44,840 nucleotides of DNA from Nocardiopsis sp. CNR-923 (GCF_001942255.1 NZ_MKKC01000089.1:1-44840), one strand, 5' to 3'; counted from the first letter of the stretch, positions 24,783-35,142 are shown. The notes: generated by a model not told the origin, from the sequence alone. Numbers and translations are program-made.

Positions 24783-27171
24783 GTGACGACCCCTGTGACA
24801 CCCACGATCGACCAGCGCATCGCCGACGAGCTCGGCGTCGGCGCGCACCAGGTCACCGCCGCCGTCGGACTCCTCGACGGCGGATCGACCGTGCCCTTCG
24901 TCGCCCGATACCGCAAGGAGGCGACCGGCGGGCTGGACGACGCGCAGCTGCGCACACTGGAGGAACGCCTGCGCTACCTCCGCGAGCTGGCCGAACGCCG
25001 AACGTCGATCCTGGAGTCGATCCGCTCCCAGGGCAAGTTGGACGAGGAGTTGGAGGCGAGGATCAACGCCGCCGACTCCAAGGCCCGCCTTGAGGACATC
25101 TACCTCCCCTACAAGCCCAAGCGTCGCACCAAAGCCCAGATCGCGCGCGAGGCCGGGCTCGAACCGCTGGCCGAGGGGCTGCTGGCCGACCCCTCGCTGG
25201 ACCCGTGGGAGAGCGCCGCCGCCTATGTCGACGCCGACGGGGGCGTGGCCGACGCCAAGGCCGCCCTGGACGGAGCCCGCGCGATCCTCGTCGAGCGCTT
25301 CGCCGAGGACGCCGACCTGACGGGGGTGCTCCGCGAACGGCTGTGGAACCGGGGCCGCCTGGGATCGGCCGTCCGCGAGGGCAAGGAGGAGTCGGGCGCG
25401 AAGTTCGCCGACTACTTCGACTTCTCGGAGCCCCTGACCGAACTGCCCTCCCACCGTGTCCTGGCCCTGTACCGGGGCGAGAAGGAGGAGGTGCTCACCC
25501 TCACCCTGGAGCCGGAGGAGCCGCCCGCCGAGAGGGCCGACGGAACCACGCCCCGCAGTTCCTACGAGGACGCCATCGCCCACCGCTTCGGCATCGTGGA
25601 CCGCGGTCGCCCCGCCGACCGCTGGCTCCAGGACACCGTCCGCTGGGCTTGGCGCACGCGCGTCCTGGTCCGTCTGGACATCGATGTGCGCATGCGGCTG
25701 TGGCAACGGGCCGAGGACGAGGGCGTGAACGTCTTCGCCGCCAACCTGCGCGATCTGCTCCTGGCCGCCCCCGCCGGATCCCGTCCGACGCTGGGCCTGG
25801 ACCCGGGCCTGCGCACGGGTGTGAAGGTCGTGGTCGTCGACGGCACGGGCAAGGTCGTGGCGACCGACACGATCTTCCCGCACGCGCCGCGCAAGGACTG
25901 GGAGGGCTCCCTGGCCACGCTGGCTCGGCTGAGCGCCGAGCACGGCGTGGAGCTCGTCGCGATCGGCAACGGAACGGCCTCGCGCGAGACCGATCGGCTC
26001 GCCGCCGACCTCCTCCGGCGCCACCCCGAGCTCAAGCTGACCAAAGTGATGGTGTCCGAGGCGGGCGCGTCGGTGTACTCGGCCTCCGCCTACGCCTCCG
26101 AGGAGCTGCCCGACCTGGACGTGTCCCTGCGTGGCGCGGCCTCCATCGCCCGCCGGCTCCAGGATCCGCTGGCCGAGCTGGTCAAGATCGACCCCAAGTC
26201 CATCGGCGTCGGCCAGTACCAGCACGACCTGGCCGAGGCGAAGCTGTCGCGCTCGCTCGACGCGGTCGTCGAGGACTGCGTGAACGGTGTGGGCGTGGAC
26301 GTCAACACGGCGTCGGTCCCCCTGCTGACCCGGGTGTCGGGCGTGACGTCCACCCTGGCCCGCAACATCGTCGCCCACCGCGACGCCAACGGCCCCTTCA
26401 GGACGCGTGGGACACTGCGCTCGGTCCCGCGGATGGGCCCCAAGGCATTCGAGCAGTGCGCGGGCTTCCTCCGTGTGCCCGGCGGCGACGACCCGCTCGA
26501 CGCCTCGGCCGTGCACCCCGAGGCGTACCCGGTCGTGCGCCGCATCCTGGACCGGGCCGGCACCGATCTGCGGTCGCTGATCGGCGACGGGGAGGCGCTG
26601 TCGCGGATCCGGCCCCAGGACTTCGTCGACGACACGTTCGGCCTGCCGACCGTCACCGACATCCTCGCCGAGTTGGACAAGCCCGGCCGAGACCCGCGAC
26701 CCGCGTTCACGACCGCGACCTTCAAGGAGGGCGTGGAGAAGCTGGACGATCTGGAGCCCGGGATGATCCTGGAGGGCGTGGTGACCAACGTGGCCGCGTT
26801 CGGTGCGTTCGTGGACGTGGGCGTGCACCAGGACGGCCTGGTGCACGTGTCGGCGCTGTCGAACCGTTTCGTCGAGGACCCGCGCGACGTGGTCAAGCCT
26901 GGCGACGTGGTCCGGGTGAAGGTCCGGGACGTCGACGTCCCGCGCAAGCGCATCTCGCTCACCATGCGCCTGGACGACGAGTCCTCCGGGCGCGCGACGG
27001 CCGCGGCGGCAGCGACGAGCGCGGCGGCAGGGACGAGCGCGGCGGCCGCGGTGACCGGCGCGCGGGGCGGCGGCAGGGTCGTGGGGCGGCGGCCGGGGCG
27101 GGCAGGACCGAAAGGACGCCCCCTCCGGCGCGATGGCCGACGCCCTGCGCCGTGCCGGTCTGAGTAGGTAG
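24783..27171 (+). CDS. tex: Tex family RNA-binding transcription accessory protein, frameshifts near the C-terminus
   Basis: A full-length Tex. The N-terminal helical part has STVPFVARYRKEATGGLDDA and YLPYKPKRRTKAQIA. The YqgF-like domain (LGLDPGLRTGVKVVVVDGTG), the HhH pair (NTASVPLLTRVSGVTSTLAR, then SVPRMGPKAFEQCAGFLRV) and an S1 domain (GMILEGVVTNVAAFGAFVDV) follow. GTG 24783 has a weak ribosome site. After the S1 domain the frame turns into Ala-rich sequence. The -1 frame gives an RGG-type tail (ERGGRDERGGRGDR), and a further -1 shift gives the Tex-like end GAMADALRRAGLSR with a stop at 27169-27171. Two added bases give 796 residues. Confidence 0.92.
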
Positions 27172-27178
27172 CGTCCCC

Positions 27179-27214
27179 GCGCCCGACCGGGGCCCGAGGG
27201 TCCCGGTCGGGCGC
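27179..27214 (+). terminator. hairpin terminator after tex
   Basis: A perfect 13-bp stem: GCGCCCGACCGGG (27179-27191) and CCCGGTCGGGCGC (27202-27214), with a 10-base loop, begins eight bases past the corrected tex stop. This supports that stop. The following 200 bases hold no recognisable gene. Confidence 0.75.
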
Positions 27215-27411
27215 GGTCGCGGGGGCCTCCGAGCCGGGGATCACCGTCGCCGCGCGCTCGCCGTCCACGGGTCCGCCCTCACCCGCGACGACACGGGACG
27301 CCACCCGCCCGCAGGTGGCGGACACGGGTCGTCTCCACGCCGTGCGCCGTTCCGTACGGCCCGCGCCGCCGAGGGGCGGGGAGCGTCGGGAGAGCGGGCT
27401 CCGGCCACGCG

Positions 27412-28888
27412 TCAACGGGGGTCGAGGGGCACGCCCCTCCACAGGTCGCGCACGGCCGAGCGATCGGTCGGATGGAGGTCGTCGACCAGGTCCCACACCC
27501 TGACCGGGGTCGCCTCGGCCGTCACCGGCGGCCAACCCGGGTCGCCGGAGGCGGCGAAGGCGGCCCAGGCGTCCAGCATCCGCTTGGACAGCGACCGGTG
27601 GTCGTCGGTGACCGTGTCGTCCAGCAGGAACCGGGCCATGTCGGTGTCGAGCGTGCCGAACGCGAAGGGCAGGTCGAAGGCGTGGCAGGCGCCGAGCCTG
27701 CCGCCCAGCACGGTGGTCTCGGCGGTCAGTCGGAAGAAGTGCGACCGGCCGCCCCCGGCCGCGTGCCCCTCGGCGAAGCGCACCGTGTACTCCGCGAACA
27801 GGGCGTCGCCCATGATCTCGTCGTACAACTCGTCCAGGGTGGCCGACGGGTACAGCGCCCGGTAGCCGGCCACCGCGCCCTCGGGCAGCCCCGCCCTGAC
27901 GGCGGCCCTGGTGAGGGCGGCCTCGTCGGCGATGCCCGCGCCGCCACCCAGCCCGGTGAAGAGCCGGTACTCGTGCGCGTTGTGGCCGATGAGCAGGTCC
28001 GTGTCGCGCGCCGATCCCTCGGCGACCGCTCGGAGCGGGGACACTGGCAGTTCCGGGCCGCCGACCACGGGCGCGTAGCAGGTGAGGGCGCCCGGCCGAC
28101 GCCGCAGGACGTCGTCGGTGGCCGCCAGGAGCCGTTCCGGAGGCTGTTCGGCGAGCGCCTCGGGCTCCAGGGCGCCCCCGCCGCCTCGGCCACGCGCTCG
28201 GCGACGGCCAGGGCCGACTCCGCCGACAGCGTGTCGCCCGGGAGACTGTGCACGACGGCTCGGCGGAAGGAACCCCGTGCCAGGGGCGAGGCCATCAGGC
28301 ACGCCACCGCGCCCGCCCCTGCGGACTCCCCCGCTACCGTGACGTTGCCCGGGTCCCCGCCGAAGGCCGTGATGTTGTCGCGGACCCAGCGCAGGGCGGC
28401 GACCTGGTCGAGCAGCGCCCGGTTGTCCGGCCGCCCGGGGACGTGGCCGTAGCCCTCGAACCCGAGGCGGAAGTTGAGGCTCACCACGACGAGCCCGTTC
28501 TCGGCCAGCCGGGTGCCGTCGTAGGTCGCCTCCGCGGAGGACCGACGATGTAGGCGCCGCCGTGAATCCACGCCAGGACGGGAGCGCGGTCCCCCTCCCG
28601 CGCTCCGGTCCACACGTTGAGCGTCAGGCAGTCCAGCGAGGTCCCGGGCCGCCAGGGGTGGGCGCCGATCATCCCCACGCTCTGGGGCGCCGGGGGTCCG
28701 AAGTGCGCGCACTCGCGCACGCCCTCCCACTCCGGCGCGGGCTCGGGCGCGGCGAACCGGTTCGCTCCGAAGGGCGGCGCGGCGTAGGGCAACCCTCGAA
28801 AGACGGTGACGTTCCCGTCCGCGGAGCGCGGCGAGGGGATGCCCCGCGCCCGTCCGCCCTCCGTCGTCACGATCCGCTCGACGCCCAC
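27412..28888 (-). CDS. type-B carboxylesterase, two frameshifts
   Basis: This alpha/beta hydrolase of the cholinesterase-like family cleaves carboxylic esters. GTG 28888 has GGGAGG upstream. Motifs across three frames are FRGLPYAAPPFGANRF, SLDCLTLNVWTG and VLAWIHGGAY in the first; then LVVVSLNFRLG, NITAFGGDPGNVTVAGESAG with the nucleophile Ser in GESAGA; then LLIGHNAHEYRLF with the acidic region and AGGGRSHFFRLTAET to the stop at 27412. Each change is a -1 shift (about 28540 and about 28170). Two added bases give 492 residues, normal for the family. It diverges from the quinone oxidoreductase gene. Confidence 0.85.
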
Positions 28889-29010
28889 CGGTGGCCTCCC
28901 GTCAGGTTTGTCGCCCCCTTTCCTAACAACGTCAGGTTCGTCGTGCAAGGGGCGGGCCGGGCACGGCGCCCATCGAGGGGGTGACGTACGCGGGCGATCG
29001 CTCCGTGCCA

Positions 29011-29026
29011 TACCATCCGGTCGGTA
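29011..29026. promoter_or_regulatory. TetR-type operator candidate (site A)
   Basis: TACCATCCGGTCGGTA is an imperfect palindrome 24 bases before the quinone oxidoreductase start. It resembles the sites before the SDR operon (31348) and the TetR gene (35897). Confidence 0.55.
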
Positions 29027-29049
29027 CGTATCCGTGAACGGAGGCCACC

Positions 29050-30005
29050 ATGCGCGCCATCCAGATCACCGAGTTCGGCGGACCCGAGGTCCTCGTGCCC
29101 ACCGAGCTCCCCGACCCCGAGCCGGGGCCGGACGGGATCCTCGTCGAGGTGTCCCGAGCCGGGATCAACTACGCCGACACCCACCAGGCCGAGAACAGCT
29201 ACCTCGCCCCCTCCTCCCTGCCGATGGTCCCGGGCGGTGAGATCGTCGGACGCGCCGCCGACGGCCGCCGCGTCGTGGCGGTCCTCGGCGGCGGGGGCTA
29301 CGCCGAACGCGCCGTGGCCACGCCGGGCACGACCTTCGACGTCCCCGACGGGGTCTCCGACGAGGCCGCGCTCGCGCTCGTCGTCCAGGGCACGACCGCC
29401 TGGGTGCTGCTGCGCAGGAGCGTGCGGTTGGACCCGGGCGAGTCCGTGGTCGTGCACGCCGCCGCGGGCGGGGTGGGCACGCTCGCCGTCCAACTCGCCA
29501 AGGAGTTCGGCGCCGGCCGGGTCATCGCGGTCGCCAGCAGCCAGGCCAAGCGCGACCTCGCCCTCGATCTGGGCGCCGACGCGTCGTGGACTCCGCCGCC
29601 CCCGACATGACCGAGGCGATCGTCGCGGCCAACGGGGGTCGGCGGGTGGACGCGGTCCTCGACATGGCCGGCGGCAGGGTGACCGACGAGAGCATCCGGG
29701 CGCTGGCCCCGTTCGGCCGTCTGGCGTTCTACGGAATGGCCTCGCGTGCGGAGCCCACGCCGGTGCAGCCGACCAACCTCATGCGTTTCTCGACCACCGT
29801 CGCCGGGATGTGGCTGCCGCACGCCTGGACTCTGCCCGGCGACGTGGTCGGCCAGGCCATGGCGGAGCTGTTCGCGATGGTCGCCGACGGCCGTCTGCGG
29901 CCAGTCCTCGGCGGAACCTACCCCCTGTCCGAGGCGCGTCGGGCGCACGAGGACCTGCGCTCGCGCGGCACCGTCGGAAAGCTGACCCTCGACCCGTCCC
30001 GCTAG
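29050..30005 (+). CDS. zinc-independent quinone oxidoreductase (MDR family), frameshifted
   Basis: An NADPH-dependent quinone or enone reductase. ATG 29050 has CGGAGGCCACC upstream. The N-terminal part has MRAIQITEFGGPEVL and SRAGINYADTHQAE; the cofactor domain has VVVHAAAGGVGTLAVQLAKE. At about 29585 the frame shifts by -1 into APDMTEAIVAANGGRRVDAV ... RLAFYGMASR and GTVGKLTLDPSR, stopping at 30005. One added base gives 318 residues, the standard size. The catalytic zinc ligands of alcohol dehydrogenases are missing, as in QorA. A TetR-type site in its promoter links it to the catabolic cluster. Confidence 0.86.
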
Positions 30006-30024
30006 GTGCACCACCCCGCCGCGG

Positions 30025-30924
30025 TCACCCCCGTTCGGCCAACACCGCTTCGCGGACGGCGGGAGCCACCTCCGCGGCGAACCGGCTCACCTGCGCGACC
30101 GGTTCCGCCGCCGGACCGAACACGAACGTGTCCATGCCGTACTCCAGTACCAGCTCGGTCAGCTCGTCCACCCACTGCTCCACGGGCCCCTCCAGGAACC
30201 CTCCGGACGAGCCGTCGGTGATACTGCCCCACACGTTGTAGGCCCGCCGGATCGACGCGGGGTCGCGACCCGCCTCAGCGGCGCCCGCGTCGATCCGCGC
30301 GTGCATGTCCGCGAGCTGGGCCGGACGGGCGTAGCCGCTGGAGGGCAGCCAGCCGTCGGCCACCCGGCCCAGGGCGCGCAGCAGCCGCGGCCCCAGGACG
30401 CCCAGCCAGATCCCGATGTCGTGGGCGGGCGCGGGCCCCGGCCGGACCCCGGACAGCCGGTAGTGCTCGCCCTCGAAGCGCACCGACCGGGCGTCCGACC
30501 ACAGCAGTCTGATCACCTCGACGGCCTCCAGGAGGGCGTCGGCGGCCTCGCGCGGCGCACGCGCCCGCCCGCCCATCGCCGCCACCGCGTCCCAGAACGC
30601 GCCCGCGCCGAGTCCCAGTTCGAAACGGCCGTCGGAGAGCACGTCCAGACTGGCCGCCGCCTTGGCGATGATCGCGGGCGAGCGCAGGGGCAGGTTGGTC
30701 ACGTCCGGGAAGACCCGCAACCGCTCGGTCCGGGACAGAACGGCGGCCATGAGGGTCCAGGTGTCCAGGTGCGCGCGCTGGTAGGGGTGGTCCTGGATCC
30801 CGGCGAACTCCAGTCCGCCGTGTTCGGCCGCGGCCAGGACCGCCCACAGGGTCCTCAGGTCGGCGGGGTCGGCGCTGGGTGTGGGGAAGACGCCGAAGGC
30901 GACGTCGCGTCCGTAGTCGGTCAT
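30025..30924 (-). CDS. LLM-class flavin-dependent oxidoreductase (F420/FMN)
   Basis: A luciferase-like TIM barrel of 299 residues: DVAFGVFPTPSADPADLRTL, GIQDHPYQRAHLDTW, RSPAIIAKAAASLDVLSDGR, FELGLGAGAFWD, IGIWLGVLGPRLLRALGRVA. Members use FMN or F420, and the actinobacterial subclass with this GLGAG motif is usually F420-dependent. ATG 30924 lies ten bases after the stop of the small acetyltransferase gene. The substrate is unknown; neighbours suggest acyl or hydroxy-acid metabolism. Confidence 0.85.
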   Translation of the reverse strand: MTDYGRDVAFGVFPTPSADPADLRTLWAVLAAAEHGGLEFAGIQDHPYQRAHLDTWTLMAAVLSRTERLRVFPDVTNLPLRSPAIIAKAAASLDVLSDGRFELGLGAGAFWDAVAAMGGRARAPREAADALLEAVEVIRLLWSDARSVRFEGEHYRLSGVRPGPAPAHDIGIWLGVLGPRLLRALGRVADGWLPSSGYARPAQLADMHARIDAGAAEAGRDPASIRRAYNVWGSITDGSSGGFLEGPVEQWVDELTELVLEYGMDTFVFGPAAEPVAQVSRFAAEVAPAVREAVLAERG

Positions 30925-30934
30925 CGCGGTCCCC

Positions 30935-31227
30935 CTACTCCGCCGGCGCCCGGTGGACCAGGTCCGCGTACTCGCGGTGACGGGCGATCCACTCCTTGAC
31001 GAACGGGCACAGTGGCAGGACGGACAGCCCCTGGTGGCGGACGTCGTCCAGGGCCTGGCGCAGTGGGGTCCCGCCCAGCCCCTCCCCTCGCGGGAGCGGA
31101 CGATCTCGGTGTGCGTGAAGGCGACCACGTCACCGGTGCGCACGTACTCGGAAGAGCCCGCGGTCTTCCCGTCGATCCTGAACTCGTAGCGGCGTCGGTC
31201 CGGCGCGTCGATCACCTCGGTTGCCAT
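30935..31227 (-). CDS. small GNAT-like N-acetyltransferase (YjdJ type), frameshifted
   Basis: ATG 31227 begins ATEVIDAPDRRRYEFRIDGK, then VVAFTHTEIV and the CoA-binding REGRG. The -1 frame continues GLGGTPLRQALDDVRHQGLS, VLPLCPFVKEWIARHREYAD and stops at 30935. One added base gives 97 residues, the usual length of this family of tiny one-domain acetyltransferases. It is probably co-transcribed with the LLM gene and diverges from the SDR operon. The acceptor is unknown. Confidence 0.78.
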
Positions 31228-31347
31228 GGAAGCCTCGCTCAGCCGTTCGCGGTCCGGGCCGGTTCGTCCCAGCGCCATTGTCGCGCGTGGCGGCCCCGGG
31301 GTCCCCTTGCGGCGCGCCCGCGGGGCGGCGTAGAGTCCCCTCATACA

Positions 31348-31363
31348 TACCGACCAGTCGGTC
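31348..31363. promoter_or_regulatory. TetR-type operator candidate (site B)
   Basis: ACCGAC (31349-31354), CA, then GTCGGT (31357-31362), inside TACCGACCAGTCGGTC. It ends just before AAGGAG, the ribosome site of the first SDR, so a bound repressor would block the operon. Confidence 0.65.
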
Positions 31364-31376
31364 TAAGGAGAACCAG

Positions 31377-32132
31377 ATGACATCCAGGTTCGGCGGGCGG
31401 ACCGCCATCGTCACCGGCGCCAGCCGCGGCATCGGCCTGGGGATCGCCCGACGCCTCGTCGACGAGGGCGCGCGGGTGTGCCTGACCGCGCGCGGCGCGG
31501 AGGCCCTGGACGAGGCGGTCGAGGCCCTGGGAGGCCCCGACCATGCTGTCGCCGTGCCCGGCAAGGCCGACGACCCGGAGCACCAGGACGCCGCGATCGC
31601 CACCGCCATGGAGGCCTTCGGCAGCGTCGACCTGCTGGTCAACAACACCGGCATCAACCCGGTGTTCGGTCGGCTGATCGACCTGGACCCGTCCGCCGCG
31701 CGCAAGATGGTCGAGGTCAACGTGCTGTCCGCGCTCGCGTGGGTCCGGTCGGCGCACAAGGCGTGGATGGGCGAGCACGGCGGCGCGGTCGTCAACGTCT
31801 CGTCCATCGCCGGGCACCAGCCCGCGCCCGGCATCGGCTTCTACGGCGCCACCAAGGCGATGCTCAGCCACATCACCGCCGATCTTGCCGTGGAACTCGC
31901 GCCGGACGTGCGCGTCAACGGGGTGGCTCCCGCGTTGGTCAAGACGCGCTTCGCCTCGGCCCTGTACGAGGGGCGCGAGAAGGAGGCCGCCGCCGCCTAC
32001 CCGCTAGGCCGCCTCGGCGTCCCCGAGGACGTGGCCGGCGCCGTCGCCTTCCTGCTCTCCGACGACGCCGCCTGGATCACCGGCCGCACGCTCGTCCTGG
32101 ACGGTGGCGTCACGCTCACCGGAGGTTTCTGA
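31377..32132 (+). CDS. short-chain dehydrogenase/reductase (SDR)
   Basis: A classical SDR of 251 residues with ATG 31377 behind AAGGAG. The NAD(P) motif is TGASRGIGLG; NNTGINPVF, the catalytic Ser in VSSIAGHQ and the YGATK motif (Tyr and Lys) follow. The end is AWITGRTLVLDGGVTLTGGF. It is most like FabG-type 3-ketoacyl or hydroxyacyl dehydrogenases. It is the first gene of a tightly packed operon (SDR, SDR, kinase, acyl-CoA dehydrogenase) under site B; the next gene starts one base after its stop. Confidence 0.9.
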   Translation: MTSRFGGRTAIVTGASRGIGLGIARRLVDEGARVCLTARGAEALDEAVEALGGPDHAVAVPGKADDPEHQDAAIATAMEAFGSVDLLVNNTGINPVFGRLIDLDPSAARKMVEVNVLSALAWVRSAHKAWMGEHGGAVVNVSSIAGHQPAPGIGFYGATKAMLSHITADLAVELAPDVRVNGVAPALVKTRFASALYEGREKEAAAAYPLGRLGVPEDVAGAVAFLLSDDAAWITGRTLVLDGGVTLTGGF

Positions 32133-32133
32133 C

Positions 32134-32915
32134 ATGAAGCTGAGCGAACGCGGCGCCGTCGTCACGGGGGCGGGCAACGGGATCGGGGCCGCGCTCGCGC
32201 GCCGGCTGGCGGGGGCCGGGGCGCGCGTGGTCGTCAACGACCTGGACGCCGCCGCGGCCAGGGCCGTGGCCGACGAAATCGGCGGGGTGGCCGTGCCGGG
32301 CGACGCGGCGAGCGAGGAGGGCGTCACGGAGCTCGTCGCCGAGGCGGGCGCCCACCTGGGCGCGATCGACCTCTACGTGGCCAACGCCGGTGTGGGCGTC
32401 GGTCCGGACCCGAGACCCCGGAGTTCGACTGGGAACTGTCCTGGCAGGTCAACGTGATGGCGCACGTGCGCGCCGCGCGCGAACTCCTGCCCGGCTGGCT
32501 GGAGCGGGGCCAGGGGAGGTTCGTGTCCACCGTCTCGGCGGCGGGACTGCTGACGATGCTCAGCAGCGCGCCCTACTCGGTGACCAAACACGCCGCACTG
32601 GCGTTCGGCGAGTGGTTGTCGGCCACCTACGGGGACCGGGGCGTGACCGTGCAGTGCGTTTGCCCGATGGGGGTGCGCACCGCGATGCTGGAGGCCAGCG
32701 GGCCGACTGGGAAGGCGCTGATGGACGCGGACGCGATCACCCCCGAGGAGGCCGCCGACGCGGTCATGGCGGGGCTGGCGGACGGACGCTTCCTCATCCT
32801 GCCCCACCCGCAGGTCGCCGGGTACTACGCGGCCCGGGCCGCCGACACCGACGGCTGGCTGGCGGGGATGCGGCGCCTGAGGGGGAAGGTCTTCACGGGG
32901 AAGGACGGGACGTGA
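32134..32915 (+). CDS. second SDR oxidoreductase of the operon, frameshifted
   Basis: ATG 32134 begins KLSERGAVVTGAGNGIGAAL with the nucleotide motif GAGNGIG. It then reads VVVNDLDAAAARAVADEIGG and LYVANAGVGVG. At about 32408 the reading shifts by -1 (ETPEFDWELSWQVNVMAHVR), with the catalytic Ser in VSTVSAAG and the YSVTKHA motif. It stops at 32915, overlapping the kinase GTG by GTGA. One added base gives 260 residues. The likely substrate is a hydroxyacyl- or ketoacyl-CoA, by analogy and context. Confidence 0.86.
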
Positions 32916-33931
32916 CCGAGGAGCTTCCCGGGTTGGACCCGCAGCGGCTGCGGGCGTACCTGGACCGGGCGACGCCCGGGCTGGTCGCGGGCCCGCTGAC
33001 CGGACGGGTCATCGCGGGCGGCAAGTCCAACCTGACCTACGCCGTCACCGACGGAGCCGGCGTGTGGGTGGTGCGCCGCCCGCCGCTGGGGCACGTGCTG
33101 GCGACCGCGCACGACATGGCGCGCGAGTACCGCGTGATGACGGCGCTGCGCGACACCCCCGTCCCCGTCCCGCGCACGTACACCCTGTGCGAGGACCCCG
33201 ACGTGCTCGGGGCGCCGTTCTACGTCATGGAGCACGTGGCGGGCACTCCGTTCCGCACCCGCGACGAGATCGCGGTGCTGGGCGCCGAGCGGACCCGCGC
33301 CGCGGCGGAGTCGCTCGTGGCCACACTGGGCGAACTGCACGCGGTGGTGCCCGCGGAGGTCGGGCTCGGCGGCTTCGGCCGCCCCTCCGGTTTCCTGGAA
33401 CGCCAGGTGCGGCGGTGGCACAAGCAGCTCGACGCCTCGCGCAGCCGGGACGTCCCCGGGATCGACGAACTGCACGAGCGTCTGGCGCGGACGGTCCCCG
33501 AGCAGTCGGCGCCCGCGATCGTGCACGGCGACTACCGGCTCGACAACGTCCTCATCACCCCCGAGGGCGATCTCACGGCCGTCCTGGACTGGGAGATGGC
33601 CACCCTCGGGGACCCGCTCGTGGACCTGGGGCTGATGCTCGTCTACCGGGAGCAGCCCGACGGCCTGGTCGGCGACTCCGCTCCCGCGACCTCCGCCGAG
33701 GGGTTCCCCTCCTCGACCGAACTGGTGGAGCTGTACAGGGCGGCCACCGGTCGCGACGTGTCCCAGCTCGCCTGGTACGTGGCCTTCGGCTGCTTCAAGC
33801 TCGCGGTGATCGCCGAGGGCATCCACCTTCGGCACAGCCGCGGCCTCACCGTCGGAGCGGGCTTCGACCGGATCGGCGCGATGGTCGCGCCGCTGGTCGA
33901 GCGCGCCCACGCCACCCTGAAGGAGCGATGA
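32912..33931 (+). CDS. APH-like phosphotransferase (ACAD10/LvaA-type acyl-CoA kinase)
   Basis: The aminoglycoside-phosphotransferase fold: GGKSNLTYAVTDG and VVRRPPLGHVLATAHDMARE at the nucleotide site, the catalytic loop IVHGDYRLDNVL (Asp and Asn), and AVLDWEMATLGDPLVDLGL with the metal Asp. At 339 residues it matches the group always found with acyl-CoA dehydrogenases (FadE36-like, ACAD10/11, LvaA). In the levulinate pathway LvaA phosphorylates 4-hydroxyvaleryl-CoA. GTG 32912 overlaps the SDR stop, and its own stop overlaps the dehydrogenase start, so the three are translationally coupled. Confidence 0.85.
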   Translation: MTEELPGLDPQRLRAYLDRATPGLVAGPLTGRVIAGGKSNLTYAVTDGAGVWVVRRPPLGHVLATAHDMAREYRVMTALRDTPVPVPRTYTLCEDPDVLGAPFYVMEHVAGTPFRTRDEIAVLGAERTRAAAESLVATLGELHAVVPAEVGLGGFGRPSGFLERQVRRWHKQLDASRSRDVPGIDELHERLARTVPEQSAPAIVHGDYRLDNVLITPEGDLTAVLDWEMATLGDPLVDLGLMLVYREQPDGLVGDSAPATSAEGFPSSTELVELYRAATGRDVSQLAWYVAFGCFKLAVIAEGIHLRHSRGLTVGAGFDRIGAMVAPLVERAHATLKER

Positions 33932-35142
33932 TGGACTTCACCTTCGACGAGGAGACCGAGCTGCTGCGCACGCGGCTGCTGGCCTTCATGGACGACCACG
34001 TCTACCCGGCCGAGTCGGTGTTGGAGGCCCAACTGGCCGAACGCGACGACCCGTGGTCCACCGCGCCGGTCGTGCGGGAACTCCAGGAGAGGGCCCGCGA
34101 GCAGGGCCTGTGGAACCTCTTCCTGGCGGGCCACCCCGAGCACGGCGGCGTCCCCAATCTCACCTACGCGCCGCTGGCCGAGATCACCGGACGCAGCCCC
34201 CGGCTGGCCCCCGCCGCGCTCAACTGCGCCGCGCCGGACACCGGGAACATGGAGGTGCTGGCGATGTTCGGCACCCAGGAGCAGAAGCGGCGGTGGCTGG
34301 AGCCCCTGCTGGAGGCGCGCATCCGGTCGGCCTTCGCGATGACCGAACCCGACGTGGCCTCCTCCGACGCCACCAACATCGCCACCACGATCACCCGCGA
34401 CGGCGACTCCTACGTGGTCAACGGCCGCAAGTGGTACATCACGGGGGCGCTCAACCCGGACTGCGCGGTCCTCATCGTGATGGGCAAGACCGATCCGGAC
34501 GCCGAGCGGCACCGGCAGCAGAGCATGGTGCTCGTGCCGCGCGACGCCCCGGGCGTGACCGTCCTGCGGGGCATGAGCGTGTACGGGTACGACGACAACG
34601 ACCACGGAGGCCACGCCGAGGTGGTCTTCGAGGACGTGCGCGTGCCCGCCGACCACCTCATCGGCGATGAGGGAGACGGGTTCGCGATCGCCCAGGCCCG
34701 CCTGGGTCCCGGGCGGATCCACCACTGCATGCGCGCCATCGGTATGGCGGAGCGGGCCCTGGAACTGACCTGCCGGCGGGTGCTGGACCGCGTCGCGTTC
34801 GGGCGTCCCCTGGCGGACCAGGGGGTGGTACGGGAGTGGATCGCCGAGGCGCGGGTCAGGATCGAACAGCTGCGGCTGCTGGTGCTCAAGACCGCCTACC
34901 TCATGGACACCGTGGGCAACCGGGGCGCCCACACCGAGATCCAGGCGATCAAGATCGCCACGCCGCGCACGGTGGAGTGGATCCTGGACCGGGCCGTCCA
35001 GGCGCACGGGGCGGCGGGGGTCAGCCAGGACCTTCCGTTGGCCGCGTGGACGGCGGGCATCCGGACGCTGCGGCTCGCGGACGGTCCGGACGAGGTGCAC
35101 CTGCGGTCGCTGGCCCGCGCGGAGCTGGCGCGGTACCGGTAG
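33931..35142 (+). CDS. acyl-CoA dehydrogenase family protein (ACAD10/11- or LvaC-like)
   Basis: A full-length enzyme of 403 residues: FTFDEETELLRTRLLAFMDD, FAMTEPDVASSDATNI at the FAD/substrate site, KWYITGALNPDCAVLIVMGK, ARLGPGRIHHCMRAIGMAER, GRPLADQGVVREWIAEARV, and the C-terminal IMP-like region AVQAHGAAGVSQDLPLAAWT. ATG 33931 is favoured over the adjacent ATG 33928 for its spacing from AAGGAG. In the kinase-paired group the enzyme can take part in phosphate elimination on 4-phosphoacyl-CoA rather than simple beta-oxidation. The pairing here is seen; the reaction is inferred. Confidence 0.9.
   Translation: MDFTFDEETELLRTRLLAFMDDHVYPAESVLEAQLAERDDPWSTAPVVRELQERAREQGLWNLFLAGHPEHGGVPNLTYAPLAEITGRSPRLAPAALNCAAPDTGNMEVLAMFGTQEQKRRWLEPLLEARIRSAFAMTEPDVASSDATNIATTITRDGDSYVVNGRKWYITGALNPDCAVLIVMGKTDPDAERHRQQSMVLVPRDAPGVTVLRGMSVYGYDDNDHGGHAEVVFEDVRVPADHLIGDEGDGFAIAQARLGPGRIHHCMRAIGMAERALELTCRRVLDRVAFGRPLADQGVVREWIAEARVRIEQLRLLVLKTAYLMDTVGNRGAHTEIQAIKIATPRTVEWILDRAVQAHGAAGVSQDLPLAAWTAGIRTLRLADGPDEVHLRSLARAELARYR

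Noticed and set aside
24777..26846. 689-codon open frame on the minus strand inside tex
   Set aside because: A shadow frame produced by high GC at third positions; its translation is Arg/His/Gly-rich low-complexity sequence, while the plus strand encodes an unmistakable Tex protein.
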